From the NCBI RefSeq assembly GCF_945859685.1, contig NC_079149.1, positions 138,424,153-138,488,152 of the forward strand: a DNA stretch of 64,000 nucleotides, read 5' to 3'. The position numbers and the translations under genes were made by a program. Numbering within the stretch: position 1 is the stretch's first letter; every line of letters begins with the position of its first letter. This DNA is from Eupeodes corollae (taxonomy: Eukaryota > Arthropoda > Insecta > Diptera > Syrphidae). Shown here in pieces: positions 48,290 to 60,404 of the stretch. The notes beneath the pieces were generated by a model that saw only the letters and a list, made by a program, of their open reading frames with translations, did not search any database and was not told the DNA's origin.

Positions 48290-50400
48290 TCTCTAGAGCA
48301 TAAAAAATAAAAAAAGGTAAAAGAGGGTGAGACAAGAAACATTTCGACGATGTTCTAGTGACATAAATGATCTTATGATGGTAATATCCAAGAGGCTTAA
48401 GTAAGTTGCAGGAGCACCAGCCGAGATATGGGAGTTATACTCAAGCTTTGGACGTATATAAGTCTTGTAAATAATAGCCAGATCAGAGGGAGAGAAAAAC
48501 TTCTTTCATCGTTTTAGAAAACCCAAATATCTTGCGGCATTTTTGGCGACATCGCGTATGTGATCGTTCCACAATAGGTGAATTCCGAGATGTTCAGTTT
48601 CCTCGATGCAAGTCCCATTTATGGATAATGGCAAGGGGGTATATTTCACTTTAACGATACAAGACAGCATTGGGTTTTCGAAGCATTAAACTCCACGCGG
48701 CTTCTTATTCCCCATTGTACAATGCTGTTTAGGTCGGAATTGTATTAGCTTATCATATTTTGTCGTTGCAGTTCCACATCCGAAGAAGAGGGGTGTGAAT
48801 CTGAAAACGAATATGAAAAGCTAAGAGTCGTCAGCGAAACAATGTATTGGATTAGAACTTGCAGACAAGAGATCATTAATAAAAATGAGAAATGAGTTGG
48901 AGATAAAACAAAGCCCTTAGGCACACCAGCATTTATGTTGTGGTTTTCAGACTTCAATCAATCCAATACCACTTGTATTGAACGATTCGAAAGGTAATTA
49001 CTAATGCAATGAAGGAGGGAACCCTATCAAATGCTCTTAAAATATGAAGTGCAATAATCTTACTATGTAAAGATTTGTTCCACTGTTCGGTGGAACGAAA
49101 GCCATACTGTCGCTCATTAAGAAGCTTCTGTTCTTCAAGATATTTCTTGAGCTGATAACTAATCAGCATTTCTATGACCTTGGAAAGAAGGGACGTAAGT
49201 GCATTCGGTCGAGGTAGATTCGACTTTTTTGGGAATAGGCTGGACAAATGCAATTTTCCATCCGCTCGGAACGAGACCTGAGGAGTAGGACAGATGAAAA
49301 AGCTTACACAGTGGTTTTGCCAGAGTTGAAGAACACCTCTTCAAAACAATGTAATGTATGTTAAGATCTTTTAGGACTCTCACTACAGTACGAGTGCAAA
49401 AAAGATTTGCCGCATAGAATCATTAACTCGGTCAAGTACAGGTGGAGTCATAACACTCACTGGCAGCGTTGAATTGGCGGCTAACTGCCTAGCAAAGAGA
49501 TTTGCTTTCTCTAAAGAGCTAACAAATATTGTGTCATTGACAACGAGCTTAGGAACTGAGGAAGAGGAAGAATTCCTCATATTTTTACAAATGACCAAAA
49601 ATATTTACTGCCTTTGGGACATTGCCGTAATTTTTGGTTATGTAAAAATTTGGTCCGTCGAATATGGTCGTTGCAGGCCTTCCTGGCTTGCTTGAACTTA
49701 TTTCGGTTTTCCTCAGTTGGATTGGCTTTAAAACAACGGAAACTTACCTTCTTGACCCTAATAACCTCTTTACAGCTCGCATCAAACCATGCGTTTTCCT
49801 AAGGTCTAATGCTTTTAACCCTATTCGGGATGAAAGTTCTCATTCCCAGGAGAATCAAACTTGTGATCATATCAGCGCCGGCGTCAAAGTCACTATCGAG
49901 GAAGCATAGTGACCAGTTAAAGATCCTAAAGTAATTATTGAGACCGTCTCAGTTGGCTCTCTTGTATTGCCAAAAGGTTCTCTTAGGAGCTCTTTCTTTA
50001 ACTGAAGAGTTTTTACACGAGAAATTTGCTGATATGACACAATGGTCAGATGTGCCTAGAGGAGATAGAACACTAATAGTTTACTAACCAAGATCAGAGG
50101 TAAGAAGCAAGTCAAGAGTGTTTTCTGCTCGACCTACCACGTCCGATATTCGAGTGGGCTGACTAGCTGAGTTAAGTGGTAAACTCAACGAAGATCTCAG
50201 CCTTCTGGTGTTGACTGGCCCAAATGTTGAAGCCATGAAGAATTTTGTACAGTGCAAGGATAGGACGAAACAATTCTTTGGATGGAATCAGACAAGTATC
50301 AAATTCACGAGAAGTTGACACTCTGTCTAAATTGGGGCTTCGATAAAGGAAGCAATAGTGAATGATTTGCTTATTCACGGAAAATTTACTTGCAGTACTT
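48290..50400 (-). pseudogene. jockey-like LINE family F1, longest copy
   Basis: Read from 50400 down. The endonuclease C-terminal part retains LGTSDHCVISANFSC (near 50050) with the SDH catalytic motif. The linker follows (NAWFDASCKEV near 49790; NPTEENRNKFKQARKACNDH near 49700; GSKYFWSFVK). RT pieces are KPLCKLFHLSYSSGLVPSGW and KIAFVQPIPKK (49320-49220), then LTSLLSKVIEMLISYQLKKY, LLNERQYGFR, RAFDRVPS (near 49020, motif A) and NAGVPKGFVLSPT (near 48930). The catalytic FADD box lies at 48827-48838 (HCFADDS). The C-terminal domain includes PLSINGTCIEETEHL and HIRDVAKNAA. Frameshifts and stops throughout make it inactive. Fragments of the same family lie at 1410-1574, 21545-22115 and 53190-53430. 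Confidence 0.8.
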
Positions 50401-52655
50401 GCATATTTGAAAAAGATTAATTTAGTTTCAAAATTATAATTTTAAATATTTCTATATCCAACGCAAATCTATTTTCTTTTTTACATATGCACAAATTTAA
50501 AAACAAAATCTAATGGCTACAAATGTTTACGCTTTTTACTAATTATTTTCTGTAACTTTGTATTACCTTAAATAAACTTATAATAAAAATAATAATGATA
50601 ACTGTGTTTTTATCGACATTGGCATAATGCACCTTTTTATGTGAAACTCGTTTCTTCAATTTGTTGCCTTAGGAGAATAGAAAATTGTAACCCAATTTTT
50701 TGATCGATAATTTCTCATAAATTTACAAGAGTATAAAAAAACTTTGAAATTTCAGTAATTTTTGAAATATCATAAGTTTATGAAAGTATTCAAAATAGTA
50801 TAAAGAATCAGGATAGTATAACTTCAATAAATGTGTCCTTGTTAAGTTTTTTTTTCTTATAAAAACTCAAAATGTTCAATACAAAAATATTCTCCAGTTC
50901 AAAATTTCTTCAAAAGAAATATCAAAAAATACTCATCAAAAATAAAAATTAAAATATATGCTTCGGTTTTTTCTTGGGGGCTTCTTTGATTTCTTATTGA
51001 ACTTCTTTTGAATTATATTAGCTTTGGGATTCAATTTCAATTACTTTTGTTGGACTGCTTCTGTTTTTGAAATAACTATATCCATTGCATCCTTGGGGAA
51101 AGAACTGAAGAGAATTGTGTAATTGAAGTGTGGACCATTATAATATAGTCTGTCTGATGTCATTTTAAAAAATATCCTTTACAACTATACAAAGTTATGG
51201 TAGCTAACTGTTTCTCTTTTATATTTAATTTGTTTTAACTTTTAAGGCAGACAAATTACAAAATGTGGAATAATAATATTGCAAGAAATGATTTGTACCT
51301 ATTCCAATATTAAGAAGTTAAGGAAATCGAAAGGCATTTATCCTTAAAGCCATTTGGTTGTTTTCACAAGAATTATGTTATAATCACCTTCAACAGATTT
51401 AGAGACTGTACTCTAATACAAATTCTTAATGTCAATTAAAACATTATATCTGCAGCTTCTTATCCCTCCCCTTCTTTATAACTTAAGACATCTTACACCT
51501 TTTTACTTCTTTGGCTTAACTTTATGGTCTAATTTCTAAGTGAACAATTCCTGCTCATAATTACTTACTAACTTATTTTTCGAATTAAAATTGATGTACT
51601 TTTATTCGTATGATGAGGTTTGAGACAAATGCGTGGAGTTGAAATTTCAAATCCCATTAAAACAAAAGTTATTATAGTCCTAATTAGAAATGACGAGCAT
51701 GCAGAACAGTAAGTTAAACGTATTGCTTCGATTTACAATTGCATACGTTCCCGTATTTGGTGAGTGTATCACAATTTATAAAATGAGGCTATATAATAAA
51801 AGCCTTTACATCCATCAATACCCTAGATGTCAGACTAATTTGAACTGACAACTGGAGCATGGAATGAACAGAGGGTTAACTTTTGCCATGTCTACCTCTC
51901 AACTGATGGATATGAGCTGGGTTATAACCATTGGCAGGCTATACACTCCATATCAATACTCACTCATTAAACATCTATTTTGTAATTTATATGAATGTCA
52001 AGGGTATAAATATCAGCTCTTACATTAATTCCCTGAGAAGAATTAAACTGTCACATCCATTTAAGCTAGCATATGTCACATTTTGTATGCCCCATCAAAC
52101 CCTGATTTATAGCTATACTCCAACTCCAACTCCGTAACCAATCCAGAGTAAACCCGACCGACACAGAATTTTCATAGCCATTTGAAATTTTACAATCACC
52201 CCCTTGGCGGCGATTTTGTGTAAATCTGGAGCACAATGCATAAGTAAAGGATATACCGCCATATATACGCTTCGTCCTACATATCCATATACAATAAAGG
52301 ATATCATGTGCATTTTGGATCGGACATAACGAAGTGGAGCGTTAAGTAAACTGTAACGCAGCCCAGGTCCAGCCAGCCCATGTCCATAAATTGACAATGT
52401 TCGAATGCATTTGGAATTTAATTTTGGGACTTTAGTTCGAGGTTGAATTTAAAATATACCGACATAAATATGTAGGTAGGTTCTTTTATGTTCCTATTCA
52501 TCAAAAATGGACGTTATTTTTTATTGTATAACTTTTGTGACGTATAGTTTGTGTGGAAGTCCTGCTAGTTGGACCTTACAGTCCCACCATGTTCATTGAT
52601 CAATACCTCTGAACACTGTCAAACTGTCAACTGGAAAAAATTACTAAATTTTAAC
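50401..52655. other. no recognised element; 52.1-52.4 kb less AT-rich
   Basis: Mostly AT-rich and featureless. A 94-codon minus-strand frame (52397-52113) lies in a less AT-rich part and ends in a GYGVGVGV stretch. No domain was recognised, and coding status is unknown. Confidence 0.3.
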
Positions 52656-52658
52656 AAT

Positions 52659-52773
52659 AATGCAAAGGACTCCAAGTGAATGCAAAGACTTTTAAAGAAC
52701 GTAAAGGCTTAAGAAGAATGCAGAGACTTTAACGGAATTCATAGACTTTAAAAGAATACAAAATCTTCAAAAG
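52659..52773. repeat. 19-20 bp minisatellite, six units
   Basis: Six consecutive units begin at 52659, 52679, 52698, 52717, 52736 and 52755. Their consensus is roughly AATGCAAAGACTTTAAAAG. Units differ from one another at several positions. Confidence 0.85.
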
Positions 52774-52779
52774 ATAACA

Positions 52780-53185
52780 TGAGTTGCAAATGATTGCAAT
52801 CAATTGTTTTCAGTCAAAGGATTGGAGAAATAGTGATTGCAATATTTGCAAAGGTAAATGATTGGTAGTTTTAAAATTTGAAGACCCAATCTCTAGATGA
52901 ATGCAATGAATGTAATCTTTATGTTAAGGTGATAAAAGATTGCATTTTCTTCAAAGCCTGGTTATGGCTAACGAAAAAGGGTATCCTGGTCATATGGACG
53001 AACGTGTACAAGCACAGCGACATGCCTCTACAAAAAACTTGAACTTTGATTCTGAGGACATTCGAATGTCGAAAAATGTTAAAAATTAACAAATTAAAAC
53101 CAAAACAAACAAAACTTAACCTGGGAAAAGGAGATTATTTTGGAGTGTTAGAAATTCAGGAGTCATATGGATTATACTAAAGCTT
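52780..53185. other. no recognisable feature
   Basis: GATTGCA-like phrases recur between 52790 and 52950, perhaps a decayed extension of the minisatellite region. No coding was seen. Confidence 0.3.
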
Positions 53186-53189
53186 AAAG

Positions 53190-53430
53190 TAGGGTTCGGC
53201 TCAAATACCCATCAGTATACCCTCGATCCCAACTTCGGTGGTATTGTGAAGTACAGAGATTAGTTTTTTAACCGTACTACGCGAATAAAGAATGCCTCAC
53301 CACGCTCGGTTTTTCCCAGCCATTGCAGTATTCATGATTTCAAAACCAATGTGCACCGACACCTCCTTTCAACCCCTCTCTATTCTTCCTAGTGCTCATA
53401 CTTTGTTTTTACATACTAAGGGTAGTAATA
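53190..53430 (+). pseudogene. LINE family F1, C-terminal and 3' fragment
   Basis: Reads GGIVKYRD-stop-FFNRTTRE near 53230, paralleling YRDSFLSRTTRM at 1513. It is followed by QNQCAPTPPFNPSLFFL near 53340, the usual C-terminal ending (in the form KTNVHRHL...PS). The last 18 bases (53413-53430) are duplicated on the other side of SINE copy 2. Confidence 0.6.
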
Positions 53431-53666
53431 AATATAAATAAAGAAATTAGGTGGCGCAACAGTCCATGAAGAACCAGTGCCTAGTAACTTACAACTCTCA
53501 ACCAGTTTTAAGCCGAATCCGAACGGCTAATTTGAGAAAGGACTCTTTCATGACAAGAACTACTCTTGATGGATTTGTCAATTCTTCGCAAGGCACAGGC
53601 AGGGATTGAACCCAAGCCCCTTGCATGAAAGTCCAACGCACTAACCATCACGCTACGGGTACCACT
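53431..53666 (-). mobile_element. tRNA-derived SINE, copy 2, with perfect 18-bp target duplication
   Basis: On the minus strand, a tRNA-like head starts near 53665. The A-box region TAGCGTGATGGTTAGTGCG is at 53637-53655 and the B-box GGTTCAATCCC at 53602-53612. The body shares phrases with copy 1 (GAATTGACAAATCC, CTTGTCATGAAA, AGCCGTTCGGATTCGGC, GGTTGAGAGTTGTAAG). The 3' end is GGACTGTTGCGCCACCTAA followed by an A/T-rich tail. ATACTAAGGGTAGTAATA is repeated exactly at 53413-53430 and 53667-53684, showing a target-primed insertion. At 236 bp it is shorter than copy 1. The 3' end matches GGACTGTAGCGCCACCTTAA of the RTE-like LINEs. Confidence 0.9.
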
Positions 53667-53689
53667 ATACTAAGGGTAGTAATATCCCC

Positions 53690-55765
53690 TTGAAAAAAAT
53701 AACAAATATTTTATAATTAAAAAAAGAGTAGGACAAAATTCTGTAATTCAAAAATTCCGTTTCGTGGATAAGTATCCATTTAGTGATTTTTTATTTTAAA
53801 CAAAATTGTAAGTTGAAAACTATAAAATGGCAAGAACACTCTAATAATTCCCTCAAAATGTTGCGTAAACAACATTTTTTATTTGAAAAGTCTCTTAAAT
53901 GATATGAATCAAAAATACTAAACGAAATTATTGATAAGGATATTTTAAGCTTACACCTGATGACTCGATGCTTAAAACTAGTTTATCTTTGATGAAAAAT
54001 TCCTGAGCTTATAATACCTATCCAGAATACGTCTTTCTCTTAATTTACGGATTTTGCCAAAGAAGAAGCTCATTTTGTAGGCAAACCAAAATTTAATACC
54101 TTTTAATCCACTTCACCACGAAACATTTTATATTGGTTCTACAACGGCTTGAATCACTTGCTTTTCGAACACACTTTTTCTTTACCTCCTTAAAGATAGT
54201 AGGTGTACAAAATGTTTTGAAACTTGGCTACAAGATAAGTTAAAGTTTCAACTTCAATCTATGGCTCTTCTTCATAATATATTTTGTGCCTTTTCATTTA
54301 AAAATATATATGAAAAAATCAAAAGGATAAGAGGAGGGAGAGAAGAACAATTGCATGCCAATGGCACCAAAAGAGGATATACATCAAATTTGCTTCTTTC
54401 TGAATCCCTCTCCTTGGGGGCGACTCATAAATGTCAACTCCTTTCCATTCAGCCACCGAAGCCCTCTCGTACTTGTCTTTCAGTTTATCTTTGCTTTACC
54501 TACTTTACGAGTATAACCCTTTGAAAGGATTATACACATACATCCATATATTTTATTTTGCCAATATTGTTTTTAAGGATTTCTCAAATACGTATACAAG
54601 CAGGCGTGCTGTATGAATTTAAGGAGCTTTGAAAGTTGTCCTCAGCGATTAAGCACGTTTCTTAAGTACCTTGCTCTTGGCTCTTATCTACCTTTACCTA
54701 TACAACATGGCATCCTTTTGTGCCTTTAAAAAGTTCTTCAGAAAAGACGAGGGATTAAGAAGTTTTCAGTGGCAAAAAAAAAAGATGGTCGTATATTGAC
54801 AGCTTTCTTATTAACAATGGACACAAAATGTAAGTGAAATTAAAGTGAACAATAATTTTTCATTTAAATTTTATAATTAAAGAAAGTTTTTTTTTTTTAA
54901 ATGAAAAATATGATATGTCGAGGTCTATTGAAAAGCATAAGTTCTGGTAGTACAAAGGACTTGCTGTCCCTCTATTAAGTTTAAAGCCACTTGGTAACAG
55001 AATTCCAGCTAATAATTCAACTATACATATTATTGAGCTCAACAACAATAATTGTTTCCAAGTGACAACTTCTCATAATTCCTCAGCGAGGATTTCGAGG
55101 ACTTTTGAAGGACATGGACTGCAAAAGTATTAATTATAGAACAAAAATATCACCTCTATAGCTAATCCTTTCTGGTCTTTCTTTCTTTCTCTCACTCTGT
55201 ATGCATAAAAAGGCTTGGGGGAAAAAAAGCATCCTTTAAGATGAAGCTATGGCTATAACTATGACTGACTGACTGACTGTCTAAAGTTAAGGATAATCAA
55301 AGAAAAAAAAATTAACCACAGATTTAGAAGGAGGAGGAGGAGGATGAGGGAAAAAAAAACATACTAATTTGAGTCAATTTGTTGCAAAGTTTTTTCCACA
55401 GACAACGTTTTCTGTGGCAGTGCTGCTCTTGCATCACAGCTCCTTTCTCTATGGAAATGGGAAAAAACGGTTGAGTGGTTTTGAAGGTTTGCTGAAAGGA
55501 GTTGTTGGTTGGAGTGGTCTTACTGCAGGCAGACGGTTGTGGTTGGTATTTGATTTGCTGAGTGGTGGGGACTTGGGTAAGTGCGGTGTAAAAGAACACC
55601 TTTGAAGATTTGTTATAATGAAGATGTAGGTATAAGTATACACAGTTAGGTATATAAATACTTGCAATTCTAACAACTTTTCTATACATATACAAATAAA
55701 TAGTACCGAAAATTAACCTATTTATATTTATATAATTGGCTTTAAACATATGTACTCACTCTTAC
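53690..55765. other. no recognised element; simple repeats near 55.2-55.4 kb
   Basis: AT-rich to about 54240, then less so. It contains a TGAC microsatellite (55262-55280) and a GGA-rich tract (55329-55350). The 141-codon minus frame at 55749-55324 reads through the GGA tract as poly-Ser and has no domain. Confidence 0.35.
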
Positions 55766-55769
55766 GTTA

Positions 55770-58271
55770 AAAGGGTGTTTTTTTTAACTTCATGAGAAGT
55801 TTTGTATTTTTTATTTCTTGTCTATGGTTTGACAGTTGTGGATGTGAAACTATGTTGACTGATTTGACAGTTCATCAAGAATTGTTAAACATCACAGCTA
55901 AACTTCAAAATTGGAATAATCGGATGGAATATGTCAAGTCGGAAAAATGTCGGGGATATAATTTAAAAATTAAATGCAATTTAAATGTATTACTATCGGA
56001 TTAAAACAATTTAAAGCTAGTTCCAACAAAATGCCTTTCTTGTCATTTTAAAGATTTCAAAGCTCTTAAAAAAACACTTGTTTAAAAACCCTTCCTTATT
56101 TACTATTAACTTGAACAGCTATAACTTTGAGGTAGTTAAGGGTTTTGTCTACCTAGGCACCGCTATTAACACAGACAACTACACCAGCGCTGAAATCAAA
56201 CGAAGAATAACTCTTGCAAATCGCTGCTTCTTTGGACTTAGAAGGCAATTGAGAAGTAAAGTCCTCTCTCGAGCATCTAAAATCACCATCTATAAGGCAC
56301 TTATCATCCCGGTTCTCATTTATGGCGCTGAGGCGTAGACCCTGTCAAAGAAAGATGAGAGCGTCTTATAAGATGCTTCGCGAGAAAAATTCTTCGGGTG
56401 ATTTTTGGTCCCGTACGCATGGATGGAAAATGGAGGAGAAGATATAACGACGAACTGTACGGGCTGTACAGCGACACTGACATAGTTAACAGAATTAAAG
56501 TCCAACGGCTTAGATATCTAGGTCATGTAGAGCGATTGGACATCAACGCTCCAGCCCGGAAGGTTTTCGAAGCCAATGACGAGGGACGGCGCGGGCTGCG
56601 CAGTAGAGGAAGACCGCGACTCAGGTGGCGCACGCAGGTGGGAGAGGACCTCAACCAACTTGGCGTGCGAAGCTGGAGACAGCTGGCTGGAGACAAATGT
56701 TGGTTGAGGCCCAGGTCCGCCCGGACTGTAGCGCCACCTTAAGTAAGTAAGTAAGTATTTATTGTTAAGCTGCTTAAAAAATGATATTGATTACTAAAAA
56801 TTCAACTACAGCAAAAACCATTGATTGCATTCAAAAAAAAACATTTCTAAAAATCATTCCCCCAAAACTTCTGAGATTAAACAATTTTTATTTACAACTC
56901 ATATCAAAACAAGTTACAGTGTTTAACCTTTAACAAAACCCCTACTCGTTTTAAAACAATGGCTTAAGCTTTACACAAACCTATTTAAATATAAAACATA
57001 ATATTTCCCTTATAGTCAAATTTAATTGAGTTACCTTTTTATTCGCATGTATCATTGTATATTTTCAGTCTCTTCAATCTATACAGAGGACGAGGTTGAC
57101 GAGGTGGAGCAGTGGCTGCAACGTCGGTGGAAAGGGACGCAGAGCGGTGTAAAAATGGACTGGAAAATGATTTGGACATTTTATGATTTATGGCTACATG
57201 ACAAAAAATAAAATCGTAAATAAAGAAAAATGAAACGGATATGGAAAGCTATGGGGTGGCGATTTCAATTTTATTATGTTTTTATGTGTCACACAATTTA
57301 CAATCATGTGTACCTATCTTTATGTATGTCTATATGACTTTTATTTGTTTAGGGTGACCATATATCTGTTTAAATGAAATACAAACTGTCTTTTGACAAA
57401 ATAAGACATATTTTAAACAATTACCTATTTAAAGAGCTGGATTGAGAAAATTCTGAGACTGATTTTTAATAAAAAGAGACAAAATTAGGTTTTATTTAAT
57501 TGTATTTAAAATCGTTGAAAACATGAAAACCTTTTTGTAGGTACTCTTTTATCGAAAAACATATCCAATGCATATATTTGAAGACAGCTGGTCACCTGAT
57601 TTATACAGGAAACATCTAACCTTCACAATCCTTCTGCCATTTTAGTGTCCCGCTGTGAAGTTAATATGAGGTATATAGTATATTTCAGCATACATATAGA
57701 TATATAGTGTAGACAGGTATAAAATTCCATTAACGTGTCAAACTGTCAACTGTAAAACTAATTTATTATTTATTCGATGTAACGTTTTTGTGGCGCTTAA
57801 TTTTTGTTCATGTCGTGTCACTGAATTCTGAAAATCTCAAAAACAAAAAATATACATAATTTAATTTTATGCGTATATAAATTACATATGGCTGCATTTA
57901 TTTTGTGACCAAAATAAAAAAAAGTAAACATATGTATTTTTAAAATAATAAAAATTGTTAAGGTACATAAGGTAGAAGTTTTGAAAAACAATGATTCGAT
58001 AGAAAAACCTGAAAAGTGGACTGATACTTTGGAATTTAACATCTTACTCCTTACCTCCTCCTACCATCTCTATTTAAAGTTTAAAAGTTATCGTCCTCAT
58101 GATTAGATTTTATTTTCATTATTTTTTAAAATATTTATAAATTTTCAAAATCACAATTAGCATGACAATGCCGTCTGCCAGGTTGAAAAGTTATTGTCTT
58201 GCTGATTTATGTAAGAATGTATTCTCAGCACTGAAAAGTTTAAACAAATTTCAATTAAGAAAAACACCCTG
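55770..58271. mobile_element. possible DNA transposon interrupted by a LINE
   Basis: The left tip AAAGGGTGTTTTTTTTAA (from 55770) and the reverse complement of the right tip, CAGGGTGTTTTTCTTAA (ending 58271), are alike. Each is preceded by TA on the outside (55768-55769 and 58272-58273), as expected for Tc1/mariner-type insertion. No transposase was recognised inside. The interior holds a 5'-truncated RTE-like LINE (56095-56757) and AT-rich DNA. The tips are short, so the pairing could be coincidental. Confidence 0.35.
56095..56757 (+). pseudogene. RTE-like LINE, 5'-truncated copy
   Basis: Reads NFEVVKGFVYLGTAINTDN, SAEIKRRITLANRCFFGLRR, KITIYKALIIPVLIYGAEA, then a stop where the longer copy has Trp. 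After frameshifts come IFGPVRMDGKWRRRYNDELY, VQRLRYLGHVERLD, ARKVFEAN and RGRPRLRWR. This is the thumb and C-terminal part of the RT protein, parallel to residues 140-334 of the longer copy at 60405-62239. The 3' end is GGACTGTAGCGCCACCTTAA followed by TAAG repeats (56739-56757). Simple-repeat tails are usual in RTE elements. It is truncated at the 5' side near 56095, as target-primed insertions often are. Confidence 0.8.
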
Positions 58272-58274
58272 TAA

Positions 58275-59635
58275 CCTCCATTTGCTGTATGGTTTATTTT
58301 TGGTTCCTCTGTAATTATTGTCAAGCATTTTAACTAACTTTCATAAACAGGAGTTTTTGCAGAAGTGCTTCACTTTTCTGTGCACCTTTAACTTTCTTAA
58401 AACTCTTCAGATTTTTGTTTAACATAATATTCCAAGCTTTATTAACTTAAAATTCGGTTTATGTAGGATTTCACCTGTTGTACTAAAACGTACTTGAATA
58501 AGTGATTTATAGAGAAGGCCGATCTAACTTTTGTAAGGGTTTATCTATTATTTTGATTTTGATTTTATGAGACTTAAAATTAAAAATTACACGAGAACAG
58601 TGTGCAACATTTTTACCCAAAATAAATATTTCCATATTTTTTGCACCCTCTCCATTTCCACCCTCTTTAAAACCCTCTGGAAAAATAGTCAATAGAAACA
58701 TTTTCGGTGGATTTTGAATATATTTTGTAGAGGATGGAACTTCGCGTCATCGTTTCGGTCCCAATCTTAGCATTTTGTGAATCAATAATTTTATGGGTTT
58801 TGTGTATATTTAAGCTATCAAAACCGGAATAATCGGAAAGCAAACATATCAAAGCGAACCCTTATAATAAAATGAAGAAAATAAGATCGCATAATTTTCC
58901 CCTTAGAAAATATGAGTAAAAGGAATCAAAAAACGTTTTTCAATGAGAACTCATGTTGAACAACTTTAAATCTGCAACAAAAGCAATTGCGAAAATCTCT
59001 GGGATTAAAATTTTTCCATATGTGAAAAATGTATCTCATATTTTTTCTCAAATAATCTAAGTCAATTAAAAGAGTTTGCCACTTCATGATTCTGTTATGA
59101 TATTTTTTTCACATTCTTGTGTTCAAATTTACTTTAGATTTATTAACAAAAATGTGTATTTAATTGAATCCTTAAATAATTAAAATTTAAGTACTGCCAA
59201 TGAAGCAAACATTCTATCCAAATGTATCTCTATGACTGCTGTATGAGGCGAATTGAGGAACGACAACAACCATCATTTTTAAAGGACCACGTTCACGTAT
59301 AGATTTTGCGCAAAAGTCCTGCAAGTAGTGCATTTCCAGAAAAATATTGTAAATACCAAAATGTATGTTGAAAATACGGATATATTGTATACCTTGTTAT
59401 TATTTTTATTAAACGAAGAAAGAGCATGTGCGGAGCGAATTCCGCTGCGAAAAGGACTTTTTTGTATTCATCTCGCTGAATGGTGAATATACTCGTATGA
59501 TGGTTATTTCTGATTTTTCGGAACACTTACTATTTATTTAGATATGAAGGTATTTAAATTCACCACATTTCATATTTTCCATACAATAATTACTATGAGG
59601 CAAGTATGAAAGATTATTTTTATTATTATTTTATT
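58275..59635. other. AT-rich sequence, nothing recognised
   Basis: Short minus-strand frames (58507-58701, 58667-58852, 59293-59526) have no domain. Confidence 0.35.
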
Positions 59636-59639
59636 CGAT

Positions 59640-60190
59640 ATAAAAATTCGGGATCATAGAATGGAACAAAAAACTTAGTTTATATGGTCTTAAAAATAAA
59701 AAATCTCCTGGAATGGATGGAGATGAAAAACAATGCCTAAAGAACTTCTTTAATAAATTTCTGTTTTTAAAGTCAATATTGTCTTATTAAATAGTAGATG
59801 GCAAAAGTAGTTCCAATATTGAAGGCTGGATAACCCCGAAATGACCCACTAAGTTATAGGCCAATAAGCCAACTGGGAAGCCTAAGTAAGATTTTTGAAA
59901 AATTAATTCGCAAATTAGAATCTTTTTTGAACGAAAAAATTTAATACCACTTCATTAAAATTAATGCTGGGAAAAGTCAGGCTATCTTTTTTACCAGAAA
60001 AAGAAAGGATTGTTTTTACCCAGATCATGCTCAATGCTTCATGCTCAAGGTCCCTTGGCATTTCTCAACCCAAGCCATGCACACAGAGACAACAAACGTT
60101 TTAAAAATATACCAGAAAATTGAAATTCTGAATCAAAATATTTCTAGAAATTGTTTATTGAGTGAAAACTCTCTAATTAGAAACCTAATT
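59640..60190 (+). pseudogene. jockey-clade LINE fragment with internal deletion
   Basis: Near 59690 the frame reads LKNKKSPGMDGDEKQCLK. After a break, AKVVPILKAG-stop-PRNDPLSY and RPISQLGSLSKIFEKLIRKL (59795-59920) follow: RT fingers of a jockey-type element. The sequence then jumps to INAGKSQAIFFTRKRK (59960-60010), a motif that in jockey elements lies after the FADD box. All of RT motifs A-C are therefore deleted. It ends near 60190 in AT-rich DNA. Confidence 0.7.
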
Positions 60191-60318
60191 TAAGTTAATA
60201 ATTTTTTTTGTTTCTTGTATTCTCACATATTATATTATAAACATATGTATTATTTATTATCTTGTGCCGCGCCACGCGGGTTGCACCGCGCCGCTCTATG
60301 TTACTTTTTGGCCTTTAA

Positions 60319-60398
60319 TTCCAAATTAATTTTGGAAATTAAGCCAGAAAAAGCTCTGTTCATTTTTTAAAGGCTTAATTTCCAAAACTAATTCGGAA
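60319..60398. repeat. inverted repeat, 27-bp arms, just upstream of the RTE-like LINE
   Basis: TTCCAAATTAATTTTGGAAA (from 60319, arm to 60345) pairs with 60372-60398 with two mismatches around a 26-base loop. Each arm is itself partly palindromic. It lies some ten bases left of where LINE sequence becomes readable. Confidence 0.8.
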
Positions 60399-60404
60399 AT
60401 TACA

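Noticed and set aside
55324..55749. 141-codon minus-strand frame
   Set aside because: It reads through a GGA/TCC tract and simple sequence, with no domain and an overlapping plus-strand frame.
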